A stretch of 64,000 bases of DNA from Paenibacillus polymyxa. GTDB lineage: Bacteria > Bacillota > Bacilli > Paenibacillales > Paenibacillaceae. Position numbers and translations under genes: made by a program. The notes under the pieces were generated by a model, which was not told the origin of the DNA, did no database searches, and worked only from the letters and a program-made list of their open reading frames with translations. Positions 1-8,017 of the stretch are shown here, in pieces; position 1 is the stretch's first letter, and every line of letters begins with the position of its first letter. The stretch lies in NCBI RefSeq assembly GCF_018614975.1, contig NZ_JAGGNR010000011.1:434001-498000 (forward strand), given 5' to 3'.

Positions 1-479
1 ACTCTTCTTACATTGTTACGGATTTGGTTCATCTGACAGCGAGAAGTTCCAGGTATTATGGTGGGAACGGAGTGGACTACACGTATTGGTACGACTTGAG
101 TGTTGTATTAATGTTTGTCTGGACTGGACTCCTGCTTGGATTCCTGTCGATGTATCAGCTTCAGGAAGTGATCTATCACCGAATTGGACGCTGGGCATCC
201 TGGATCTTTGTACTGGTTGGCAGTGCTTTGGGAAGTTACGGGGTATTGCTTGGACGTGTATATCGACTGAATAGCTGGGATGCACTGACAAATCGCGAGA
301 CGCTGATTGAACTGATGCACGAAAGTGTAAGCCGCCCGTCTCTTGCGTTTTGCCTGTTCTTTGGCACGTTTATCACTTCAATCTATGCCGCATTGTATTA
401 TCTGATCAATACGAGGTCTCTCGGTGAAACGAAGAAGAGTGCAGAAAGTCCCGAGTCGGACCTGCAAGCGTTACGCTAA
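1..479 (+). CDS. DUF1361 family membrane protein, 5' truncated by window edge
   Basis: The reading frame is open from base 3 and has no convincing start inside the window, so the N-terminus lies to the left; a TTG at 24 is the first possible initiator but has no ribosome binding site. The visible 150 or so residues contain about three hydrophobic segments with tryptophan-rich loops and the pattern typical of the C-terminal half of DUF1361 integral membrane proteins, including a LGSYGVLLGR stretch and a short polar tail. No enzymatic function is known for the family. A hairpin with a T-run follows at 590-632, so this is the last gene of its transcript. Confidence 0.75.
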   Translation, partial: SSYIVTDLVHLTARSSRYYGGNGVDYTYWYDLSVVLMFVWTGLLLGFLSMYQLQEVIYHRIGRWASWIFVLVGSALGSYGVLLGRVYRLNSWDALTNRETLIELMHESVSRPSLAFCLFFGTFITSIYAALYYLINTRSLGETKKSAESPESDLQALR

Positions 480-589
480 CTCATGTTGTCTTGGGGCATG
501 CAGCCAGATAGACTTACGGGAAAACGAGTGGAACAAGTGATTGAACAGCATTTGAGCATGCTTTGTCCAACTTAATCTTACGTTGTCTG

Positions 590-632
590 AAGAAGGGTAT
601 TTCCTTTTATAAGGGAGTAATCCTTCTTTTTA
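590..632 (+). terminator. Rho-independent terminator after the DUF1361 gene
   Basis: AAGAAGG and CCTTCTT pair around an internal TTCC/GGGA helix and are followed by a T-rich run. Confidence 0.6.
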
Positions 633-710
633 TGAAAATTTGGCAGGTATGTAGGATATAACGAAGAATGAGAATGTAATGAATACATAGACAAGTAGGT
701 GAACAACAAA

Positions 711-1733
711 ATGTTAAATGCAGTTGAGCTGACAACAAAAGTAGAAGAAGTCATGGAACGCGTGAATTTTTCGGGTGTTGTATTACTCCAGCAAGCCGGG
801 AAAACCCTTTTGAATATGAAACGTGGTTATGCGAATCGCAGTGAAGAGCTTGCCAATCAGGTGGACACACGCTTTGGAATTGCATCAGGATGTAAGATCT
901 TCACGGCAGTGAGTATATGCCAACTCATTGAAGCAGGCAAGTTGTCTGCGGATTCCAAGTTTACGGATGTGTTGGATGTGGAGTTCCCACTGTGGGACGA
1001 AGGGATCACCATCCAGCAGTTGTTAACACACACGTCAGGCATTCCGGATTATTTCGATGAAGAAGTGATGGAAGACTTTTCAGAATTATGGAAAGACAGA
1101 CCCGTCTACGCGATGCGGCGTTTAAGTGACTTTCTGCCCATGTTTCAGCATCTGCCAATGAAGTCTGCTCCGGGTGAACGTTTTCATTACAACAATGCGG
1201 GTTTCATTGTGCTGGGACTTATCGTGGAACAACATTCAGGACTGTCATTTACAGATTATGTGGAAGAGCACATTTTCAAAAGGTGTGGCATGAAGGACTC
1301 CGGTTATTTCGTAACAGATCAGCTCCCGCGTAACACAGCTTTAGGGTATATCGATCATGAAGATGGCTCTTGGAATACTAATATGTTCTCTATTCCTGTC
1401 AAAGGTGGATCAGATGGTGGGGCATATGTTACAGCGCCGGATATGATTCGATTCTGGGAGGCTTTGCTGGGTCACCAATTGTTGAATGAAGAGACGACAC
1501 AGCAGTTATTAACACCACATGCTCATCAAGAGGATGAAGAGTATTATGGGCAGGGTATCTGGATTGACCGCAAGGAGGAAGACATTTTCAAATTTCATGT
1601 CATGGGGTTTGATCCAGGGGTTTCGTTCATGTCTTCCGTGTATCCGGACTATGATCTACAACTGGTTGTGGTCTCTAATCAAGAGTCTGGTCCGTATCCA
1701 ATAACAATTGCTATCGAAGAAGCTTTGGCATGA
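711..1733 (+). CDS. Serine hydrolase, beta-lactamase/PBP class C fold
   Basis: A 340-residue cytoplasmic protein without a signal peptide. It carries the catalytic SxxK motif at residues 59-62 (SGCK) and the YxN motif at 160-162 (YNN), the signature of the beta-lactamase/transpeptidase-like family (DUF-type esterases, D-aminopeptidases, class C beta-lactamases). The substrate cannot be inferred. I chose the ATG at 711 rather than the upstream GTG at 699, because AGGTG at 697-701 sits 9 bases before this ATG. It is monocistronic, closed by a hairpin at 1736-1789, and converges on another member of the same fold (1820-2800), to which it is only distantly similar. Confidence 0.85.
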   Translation: MLNAVELTTKVEEVMERVNFSGVVLLQQAGKTLLNMKRGYANRSEELANQVDTRFGIASGCKIFTAVSICQLIEAGKLSADSKFTDVLDVEFPLWDEGITIQQLLTHTSGIPDYFDEEVMEDFSELWKDRPVYAMRRLSDFLPMFQHLPMKSAPGERFHYNNAGFIVLGLIVEQHSGLSFTDYVEEHIFKRCGMKDSGYFVTDQLPRNTALGYIDHEDGSWNTNMFSIPVKGGSDGGAYVTAPDMIRFWEALLGHQLLNEETTQQLLTPHAHQEDEEYYGQGIWIDRKEEDIFKFHVMGFDPGVSFMSSVYPDYDLQLVVVSNQESGPYPITIAIEEALA

Positions 1734-1735
1734 CG

Positions 1736-1789
1736 AATAAACCCTCAACCTATGGGCTGGTTATGCCTACATAAGGTTGGGGGTTTATT
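1736..1789 (+). terminator. Terminator between convergent serine hydrolase genes
   Basis: AATAAACCC..CAACC pairs with GGTTG..GGGTTTATT. The stem is flanked by A/T on both sides, so it could serve both strands. Confidence 0.65.
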
Positions 1790-1819
1790 GGTCGAACAGG
1801 AGAGAAGGACTGCCTGCGT

Positions 1820-2800
1820 TTATAACATTTTCCATAGCTCAGGGGCAATTAATCGAGGGAAAATATCCAACGGAGGTTTCTCTTTCTTTCGTTTGTCATT
1901 GGTTAACACCGTAACAAGTTCGAGCTCTGGGACAATATATACATACTGACCACCAAATCCTCGCGCGTAATAATAATGAAGATTGGGTTGGTCGTCTTCA
2001 GCAGCAATACCTTCGGCGGCAGACCTTTCATTCGGATAGACATCCACCCACCAATGCCAAGCATAACTGCCGTGATTCGGTGGAGTGACTGTAATGAAAG
2101 GCTGCGTCGAACGGGATACGAGATGACTGGAAATGAGAGACTCCCCTTCCCACATCCCTTGCTGTAGAAACAGCTGACCGAATTTCAGCAGATCTACGGG
2201 GAACATCTTTAGGCCGAATCCGCCAGTATGTACACCTTGAGGATCACTTTCCCATTCGTAATGCTTAATTCCCAGCGGGCCAAAAAGATAAAGTTCTGCG
2301 AACTCGGCTACGTTCATACCTGCATTTTGCATCAGGATGGCGGATAGGATCTGTGATACTCCTGAGTTGTACTCCATATGTGTACCCGGTACATGACTTA
2401 ACCGTTGTTCCAATGCAAAATCCACCCAATGATCGGTGCGGGTCATGCGAGGGAATGAATTCTGCCCACCGAACTCATCCCAGTTGAATCCGGCTGTCAT
2501 GGTGAGCAGTTGTTCCAGTGTGATCGCTGGTTTGCGCGGGTCAGGATCGGATGTCAACTGTGGAAAAAAGGTGGAGATTGGGGTTGAAGCCTCTGGCAAC
2601 AAACCTTTATCCATCGCTATACAGATGAGTGCGGACAGCACACTCTTGGTACATGAATTAATTTTTGCAATATCGGTCGCAGCCTCCTGGTTGCGGTAGT
2701 GTTCGTACATGATCTCACCGCGTACGCTGACGAGGCAGCTTCGCAGATCCAGCTGTGGAACAATCTGTTGTAATTTGGATGACAGTGATGAAGGATTCAT
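1820..2800 (-). CDS. Serine hydrolase, beta-lactamase/PBP class C fold
   Basis: A 326-residue protein with the SxxK motif at residues 49-52 (SCTK) and a YNSG motif starting at residue 144, in the order and spacing expected for class C beta-lactamase-like hydrolases such as 6-aminohexanoate-dimer hydrolase or EstB-type esterases. There is no signal peptide, so a cytoplasmic esterase/amidase is more likely than antibiotic resistance; this is inference. AGGACAC lies just upstream of the ATG as a weak ribosome binding site. It is convergent with the hydrolase at 711-1733. Confidence 0.85.
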   Translation of the reverse strand: MNPSSLSSKLQQIVPQLDLRSCLVSVRGEIMYEHYRNQEAATDIAKINSCTKSVLSALICIAMDKGLLPEASTPISTFFPQLTSDPDPRKPAITLEQLLTMTAGFNWDEFGGQNSFPRMTRTDHWVDFALEQRLSHVPGTHMEYNSGVSQILSAILMQNAGMNVAEFAELYLFGPLGIKHYEWESDPQGVHTGGFGLKMFPVDLLKFGQLFLQQGMWEGESLISSHLVSRSTQPFITVTPPNHGSYAWHWWVDVYPNERSAAEGIAAEDDQPNLHYYYARGFGGQYVYIVPELELVTVLTNDKRKKEKPPLDIFPRLIAPELWKML

Positions 2801-3053
2801 AGTGTCCTTTCTGTGCGATTGTTTTGTTATAGGATTTTGTAGAAATAGGTGTCCATTATCTTAGCATACTCCCGAGGTAGGGCTCAACAAGCGCTACATT
2901 ATTATGTCACACCAAGCTTGTAAAATGCGATATCCTATGAAAGCGATAAGAATCTCATGCGAATATTGCATAAATCTCCAGCATTGTCTGTCAATCTTAT
3001 ATAATTGTCATGAGAAGAGCACAAGGCATTTATTAGAGAAAGGGGGATGTGAT

Positions 3054-3323
3054 GTGGGAAATATAATAGAAGAATTATATTACGGTAACCTGAGACCGGA
3101 GGAAAGTATTGTTCCTAAAGATTCGGCGTATCGATCTATTAATAAGGAGATTACAGCTTATATTGAAAAATTCAAGAGAGAGCTTTCGGAGGATGAATTT
3201 AAACAACTTCAGTTATTGTTTGATATGATGGATCAAGTTCACTCTATACATTCAAAAGAGGCTTTTGCGAGTGGATTCAAAATTGGGACGTTGATTATGA
3301 TCGAGAGTGGATACTCAAGCTAA
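3054..3323 (+). CDS. DUF6809 family small protein
   Basis: An 89-residue soluble protein beginning VGNIIEELYYGN and ending in a GFKIGTLIMIE motif. This is the pattern of the DUF6809 family found in Bacillota, often near phage or conjugative genes; its function is unknown. The frame is open back to 2904, but the GTG at 3054 is preferred because AAAGGGGG at 3039-3046 lies 7 bases upstream and the family starts at this point. Base composition is AT-rich, like the ankyrin gene that follows. Confidence 0.75.
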   Translation: MGNIIEELYYGNLRPEESIVPKDSAYRSINKEITAYIEKFKRELSEDEFKQLQLLFDMMDQVHSIHSKEAFASGFKIGTLIMIESGYSS

Positions 3324-3390
3324 TATTTTGATTTTTCACAACATGTGGTTATATAGAAGAGGTTTAGACAAAGGAATAGGGGGAACTTTC

Positions 3391-4434
3391 TTGTTCAAAA
3401 TCGGAAATTAAGGATCGTTTGAAACGCTTCCTGCTCATGCCAGGGCAATATACGAGGGAGATACCGATGCTGTAGAACAATTCATTAAACAGGGCATGGA
3501 TCTCGAAGAAGAGATTACGCTCAGTAAATACATAGTATTAACGCCACTCGACCTTGCCTTAATCTGTAATCAACCGGCAGTGGTTAAGTTGTTGGTAGAG
3601 CATGGAGTTAATCTGAATGCCAAAAATAATCCGGCGATCCTGAAGGCAGTCAGATATTGTGGAGAAGAAATGGTGCGATACCTGTACAAGCACGGTGCCA
3701 AGTTAAATGGACTTAATCGGGTCAAATCTAGTGCATATGATGAAGGCTACTATGGTAACAAAAAGAATATAACAGTGCTGAATGAACTGGGATTGGATAT
3801 TCAGAAATCGGTAGCTGATCACGATATGATGACAGTCCAGTACTTGCTGGATCAAGGAGTGGATGTCAATTACAATGAACCGGATATGGTATATCCGTAC
3901 AAGGCTACGCCTCTCACGGTAGCTGCACGACATAATAACATGAAGATGGTTCGATATCTGGTGGACCAAGGAGCAGATGTGACTATTCAGGAGAAGGATG
4001 GAGAGCGGGCGTATACGATTGCAGTGAGTCAGAAAAATGAAGAAATGGCGGAATATCTAAAGGGGCATGAACCTCAAGAATTTCAGGATATGAGCAACAA
4101 ATTGCATGCATTGAAATCATATAAACTGCCACAAAAACTCATTGATTTTCTAACCAGCACTCATAGAAGAATGGACTTGCAAGATAATGAATCAGGCATC
4201 CGATATATAGAATTCTTTCATCTGATTGATACGGTGGAGATGAAAATGGGCAGGCAAAAGCTGCTGCGCATATCCTCAAACATCGATCAATACTCACATA
4301 TTCTGATTGTTTGGAATCCGAGTAAAAAAATGATTGGATATGCAGATATTGAACATCAAGAACATGGAACGATAGCTACATTTGAAGAGTTCATGGGAGA
4401 TCCTATTGCAGCTATAGAGGATTTCTTGAATTAG
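3391..4434 (+). pseudogene. Ankyrin-repeat protein with SMI1/KNR4-like C-terminus, interrupted near its start
   Basis: A TTG at 3391 with GGGGG 7 bases upstream begins a frame that meets an in-frame TAA at 3409 after six codons, then continues open for 342 codons. The codons just after the stop already encode ankyrin-type sequence (LPAHARAIYEGDTDAVEQFI), and there is no initiator in them before the ATG at 3496, which lacks a good ribosome binding site. About five ankyrin repeats fill residues 1-200 of the downstream part. The last 100 residues look like an SMI1/KNR4 (SUKH) domain, a fold used by toxin-immunity proteins; this assignment is tentative. Either the gene is dead, or the 312-residue form from 3496 is made. 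Confidence 0.65.
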
Positions 4435-4459
4435 ATAGATTGTATACGAACTTTCTATT

Positions 4460-4496
4460 AACCTCTTTCCTATTTAACATTTGGAAGAGGTTTTTA
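4460..4496 (+). terminator. Terminator after the ankyrin gene
   Basis: AACCTCTTTCC pairs with GGAAGAGGTT, followed by a T-run. Confidence 0.75.
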
Positions 4497-4718
4497 CTAT
4501 TATAAACATGTCGAAATAGGAAAAATATCATATGAAAAATGAACTATGTTAGTGCGCATTAAGGTTAGAAATGGTAAAATATCAATGCCTAAACATGGAA
4601 ACAAGTTTATGAAAGATTCTGAAAAATTTTTAATATAGGAATTGGTCTAGAATCAGTGTTTTTCAAAAGAACCTTTTAGTAAATTATAGTAATCTAATAC
4701 TGAATTGAGGAATTAAAC

Positions 4719-6026
4719 ATGGCGATTATTGACGTAATTAAGTATGATGGCTCACCTGATGTGTTTGCTTGGAAACATCCTGAGACTGAGTTGGGAACAT
4801 GGACCCAGTTGATTGTGAATCAATCTCAACAAGCAATTCTTTTCAAGGACGGAAGAGCGCTTGATATGTTTGGACCCGGAAGGCATACGCTGAGTACTGC
4901 GAATATCCCAATTTTGAACCGACTCGTTAACCTTCCGTTCGGAGGAAAGTCACCTTTTGCAGCAGAAGTCTGGTATGTCAATCAAGTAAGCGCATTGGAC
5001 GTTAAATGGGGAACGGCGAATCCGATTCAGATCCAGGATCCCAAGTATAATATTATTGTTCCCGTAAGAACATTTGGACAAATGGGAATTAAAATCTCGG
5101 ATTCACGGAAATTTTTGATCAAGCTTGTGGGCACACTGCCTGAGTTTACCCAAGCTAATATGATTAATTACTTCCGCGGGCTAATTATCATGAATATTAA
5201 CTCCATGTTGTCATCCTATCTAATACATAGAAAAGTTAGTGTTTTGGAGATCAATGCCTATATCGCCGAGATTTCAAAGCATTTCGCAGACACAATAGCT
5301 TCTACTTTTGAAGAATTTGGTATTGAGTTGATCAACCTCTATATTCACAACGTCAATCTGCCCGAAGAAGATCCTTCCGTCATTCGATTAAGAGAAGCGT
5401 TGGCGCGCAAAGCTGAGATGGATATTATTGGGTACACATATCAGCAAGAACGTTCGTTTGATACGCTTGAAGGTGCAGCGAAGAATGAAGGAAGCATGCA
5501 GTCAGACATCATGGGCGCAGGACTTGGTATGGGTATGGGGGTTGGTCTGGGTGGTTCTTTCAGTAGCGAGATGTCCCAGATGTCTAAAGTGATGTCGACT
5601 AAGGAAACGCCTGCAGTAAGTATATGTAAGCAGTGTAATCATCCGAACCAGGAGAACAGCTCTTTTTGCAGCAAATGTGGCAATTCACTAGCCGAAAAGT
5701 CCGCAGTAACAACAGATTGCAACAATTGTGGACATGCTTTGCCAAAGGGAACCAAATTCTGTCCTAACTGTGGTGACAAATACCATGCGTGTCCATCATG
5801 TGGAGCGGATAATGCAGAGAACGCATTGGAATGTATTCAATGTCATCAACCGATGCCTAGCCCATGCCCTAACTGTAACCATATGAATTCCGGTCATACA
5901 AAATTCTGTGGCAACTGTGGCACAAGTTTAAGCTTGAAATGCAGTCGGTGCCAACATGAAGTAAAACCCGGCCAGAAGTTCTGTCTTGATTGCGGAAACA
6001 ATCTGCAAGAAGGGGGACAGGCATAG
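4719..6026 (+). CDS. SPFH-domain protein with five C-terminal zinc ribbons (YdjI-like)
   Basis: A 435-residue protein. Residues 1-250 match the SPFH/band-7 type described as virion core protein-like (YdjI of Bacillus subtilis): no transmembrane anchor, then a Gly/Met-rich linker (GLGMGMGVGLGG, about 267-282). Residues 303-430 contain five consecutive CxxC-x(9-14)-CxxC zinc ribbons. In B. subtilis the homologue is encoded with a PspA-like protein and small membrane proteins and is thought to act at stressed membranes. The stop codon overlaps the GTG of the next gene by one base, so the two are translationally coupled. Five ribbons is more than the one or two I would expect in simple YdjI proteins. 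Confidence 0.8.
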   Translation: MAIIDVIKYDGSPDVFAWKHPETELGTWTQLIVNQSQQAILFKDGRALDMFGPGRHTLSTANIPILNRLVNLPFGGKSPFAAEVWYVNQVSALDVKWGTANPIQIQDPKYNIIVPVRTFGQMGIKISDSRKFLIKLVGTLPEFTQANMINYFRGLIIMNINSMLSSYLIHRKVSVLEINAYIAEISKHFADTIASTFEEFGIELINLYIHNVNLPEEDPSVIRLREALARKAEMDIIGYTYQQERSFDTLEGAAKNEGSMQSDIMGAGLGMGMGVGLGGSFSSEMSQMSKVMSTKETPAVSICKQCNHPNQENSSFCSKCGNSLAEKSAVTTDCNNCGHALPKGTKFCPNCGDKYHACPSCGADNAENALECIQCHQPMPSPCPNCNHMNSGHTKFCGNCGTSLSLKCSRCQHEVKPGQKFCLDCGNNLQEGGQA

Positions 6027-6769
6027 TGGTGGTAAAACGCAGCAATCTCCTGATTTTGGATGTCGTTTATTTAATATGCATGATAGTATCGTCAATCGTT
6101 TCTTTTACGGTGTTTAATCATGCGCTTCTATCGTTTTCTTTTTGGATGAATCTCGTTGCTTCTTATGTAGCGATTACGGCTATTTGGATCTACGCACGGT
6201 TCATTATGCAAAATATGGATCGGTTTAAACGATTTGTTCCAGGTTACACAGCGTTAGGTGTAGTATTGGTTATTTATCTAATTTGTGTGATGATCTACAC
6301 GTTGTTAACAGGTTCAGCAGATCATGCGCTTCGTTGGTTCGTATTGTTACACACGGTAACGATTGCGATCGCAACTATTTTGTGCGGAATCATTATGATC
6401 TATATTCAGAGTGTGCGCCGTCATGAAACAGATGAACAGACAAAAATCGCAAACTTACAATTAATCGAAAAAGCTTTACAGCAATTGCTTCATACCATGG
6501 TGCAACATCCCGTCCTAACTGTGGAAGAGGAGCGCAAAACCGTTCAATCATTAATTGAACTTGTAAAGTATAGTGACCCAATCACACCGGATTCCCTTGA
6601 GAAAAATGACCGCCAGATCTTGCTGGATATTGAATTGATGAACAGTGAGCTTGCAAATCAGTATGAAGCAGGGGAATTAATAAATAGTGAACGTTTTGCT
6701 TCGCAACTATCCCAGTTAAAGTTCCGTTTGAAAGAGCGCAATCAACAGATCATGACAAGCAAATCATAA
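6026..6769 (+). CDS. Four-helix membrane protein with cytoplasmic coiled-coil tail
   Basis: A 247-residue protein. Four hydrophobic segments occupy roughly residues 5-135, followed by a 100-residue charged, helix-rich tail likely to lie in the cytoplasm. The GTG at 6026 (or 6029) is preferred, since AAGGGGG at 6010-6016 is 9 bases upstream and the GTG overlaps the TAG of the SPFH gene. I recognise no named family. Its place between the SPFH gene and two zinc-ribbon membrane proteins suggests it is the membrane partner of that assembly (inference). Confidence 0.7.
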   Translation: MVVKRSNLLILDVVYLICMIVSSIVSFTVFNHALLSFSFWMNLVASYVAITAIWIYARFIMQNMDRFKRFVPGYTALGVVLVIYLICVMIYTLLTGSADHALRWFVLLHTVTIAIATILCGIIMIYIQSVRRHETDEQTKIANLQLIEKALQQLLHTMVQHPVLTVEEERKTVQSLIELVKYSDPITPDSLEKNDRQILLDIELMNSELANQYEAGELINSERFASQLSQLKFRLKERNQQIMTSKS

Positions 6770-6787
6770 ATTGTAGGAGGAAACGCG

Positions 6788-7165
6788 GTGAAAAGATTTT
6801 TTGGAATTATATTCATTATCCTTTCGTCTCTGACGATCTTGTTATCTTTAATATTAATATCCGAGGGAACAGAAACGGCCATTATCAGTACGATAATTCT
6901 TTTTATCCCTGGGGTTATCGTACTTGTTACGGGCATTAAAATGTGTGGTCGACCTAAGTCTCGTTCTAACACTGATCAATATCATCACTACGATTCTATT
7001 GATAAGCAAAATTACGAGGATCAGCATCATGAGAAATATGAAGAGAAAGATGAACTTCAAGAATCTGTAGCCGTGAATTGTTCAGGGTGTGGGGCCAAGG
7101 TAAAGGTATATCCTACTTTGTCTGCGGATTGTGAGTATTGTGGAACGACAATGAGGATCTCTTAA
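6788..7165 (+). CDS. Small two-helix membrane protein with C-terminal zinc ribbon
   Basis: 125 residues: two N-terminal transmembrane helices (about 4-24 and 30-52), a charged His/Tyr-rich linker, and a C-terminal zinc ribbon with CSGC and CEYC knuckles. A GTG start lies 7 bases after GGAGG. The last 30 residues are closely similar to those of the protein at 7250-7729, so the two are paralogues that diverged in their linker. It follows the four-helix protein by 18 bases in what looks like one operon. Confidence 0.75.
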   Translation: MKRFFGIIFIILSSLTILLSLILISEGTETAIISTIILFIPGVIVLVTGIKMCGRPKSRSNTDQYHHYDSIDKQNYEDQHHEKYEEKDELQESVAVNCSGCGAKVKVYPTLSADCEYCGTTMRIS

Positions 7166-7249
7166 ACTGCATAGCTGACTCAATGACTTCTTTTACGGAT
7201 ACTTGTAATATACACAGCTAGGTGTAGTGTGATGTTTTAAGGAGGAATC

Positions 7250-7729
7250 GTGTTGTTAAGGAAGTTATTTGGACTCTTTTTTATATTTTATGCCATTGCG
7301 ATCCCGATTGCCATGTTTAATGCAAATAATTTCAGAGGTACTAAAAATCTCATTGCTATGGCTGGATTTATGATCGTTGAATTTTTGTTTTTATATTTTG
7401 GTATTAAATTGCTTAGGAAAAAACGTGTCCCGGAACGAAAGTTTTATGGAGGAGACTATGGAGGTCATCTTGATCGCGAAAATGTGAATCCGCATACTTA
7501 TTCAAGTTACAATAGCAACACCGTGAGTTACAGTAGTCATAATACAATTAACTATACAGAGATCAATTTTTCAGACAAGGAAAACGCTGAAGAGAAAGCC
7601 GAAGAAAAAGTTGAAGAGCCACAAAGGCCTATTTCAGTGAGTTGCCCGGGGTGTGGGGCGAAGGCAAAAGTGCTTCCTAAGCAATCAACGGACTGCGAGT
7701 ATTGCGGAACAACAGTTGTAGCAAATTAG
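7250..7729 (+). CDS. Small membrane protein with C-terminal zinc ribbon, paralogue of previous gene
   Basis: 159 residues: two N-terminal transmembrane helices, an extended Ser/Asn/Tyr-rich then Glu/Lys-rich linker, and a zinc ribbon with CPGC and CEYC knuckles. The ribbon matches that of 6788-7165 at most positions (GCGAK..K, DCEYCGTT). The GTG at 7250 follows AAGGAGG. The operon ends at a hairpin at 7759-7788. The function is unknown; the cytoplasmic ribbons could interact with the ribbons of the SPFH protein (inference). Confidence 0.75.
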   Translation: MLLRKLFGLFFIFYAIAIPIAMFNANNFRGTKNLIAMAGFMIVEFLFLYFGIKLLRKKRVPERKFYGGDYGGHLDRENVNPHTYSSYNSNTVSYSSHNTINYTEINFSDKENAEEKAEEKVEEPQRPISVSCPGCGAKAKVLPKQSTDCEYCGTTVVAN

Positions 7730-7758
7730 AAAGGTTCAGAATGGATACGTGAAGGGTT

Positions 7759-7788
7759 AAGCCTGATTCCTATGGAGTCAGGCTTTTT
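7759..7788 (+). terminator. Terminator closing the SPFH/zinc-ribbon operon
   Basis: AAGCCTGA pairs with TCAGGCTT around a 11-base loop, followed by TTT. Confidence 0.85.
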
Positions 7789-7874
7789 ATCTCTTCAATT
7801 TTGAATCTAAAAGTCCCCCGAACGATCAAATCGTCATATAATTCCACGTGAGTTGCCTTAAAGTAGTTCCTTTA

Positions 7875-7890
7875 ATGAAACGTTTCGAAT
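7875..7890. promoter_or_regulatory. LacI-family operator, distal copy
   Basis: ATGAAACGTTTCGAAT contains the perfect palindrome GAAACGTTTC with the central CG typical of LacI/GalR-type operators. Its centre is 107 bp from the second copy. Confidence 0.55.
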
Positions 7891-7926
7891 TTACCTTTAT
7901 AATTAAGCCACATTATATTCCGTTTT

Positions 7927-7997
7927 TGTAAGCGTTTTATTTTATTGTTTACGGAAATGGGAAAATTATGATAACATATACACGAAACGTTTCGAAT
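7927..7997 (+). promoter_or_regulatory. Promoter, cre-like site and proximal LacI-type operator of the secreted protein gene
   Basis: TGTAAGCGTTTTAT at 7927-7940 resembles a CcpA cre site except for its last two bases. TTGTTT at 7945 and TATGAT at 7967 (16 bp spacer) form a plausible sigma-A promoter. ACGAAACGTTTCGAAT at 7982-7997 repeats the palindrome of the distal operator and would cover the transcription start. Confidence 0.5.
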
Positions 7998-8017
7998 CCA
8001 TTTGAAGGGAGAAAATC

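Noticed and set aside
711-2800. Antibiotic-resistance beta-lactamases
   Set aside because: Both proteins have the SxxK/YxN fold but no signal peptide, and most such proteins are esterases or peptidases.
2904-3053. N-terminal extension of the DUF6809 gene
   Set aside because: Cys-rich and unlike the family; the GTG at 3054 has the ribosome binding site and the family start.
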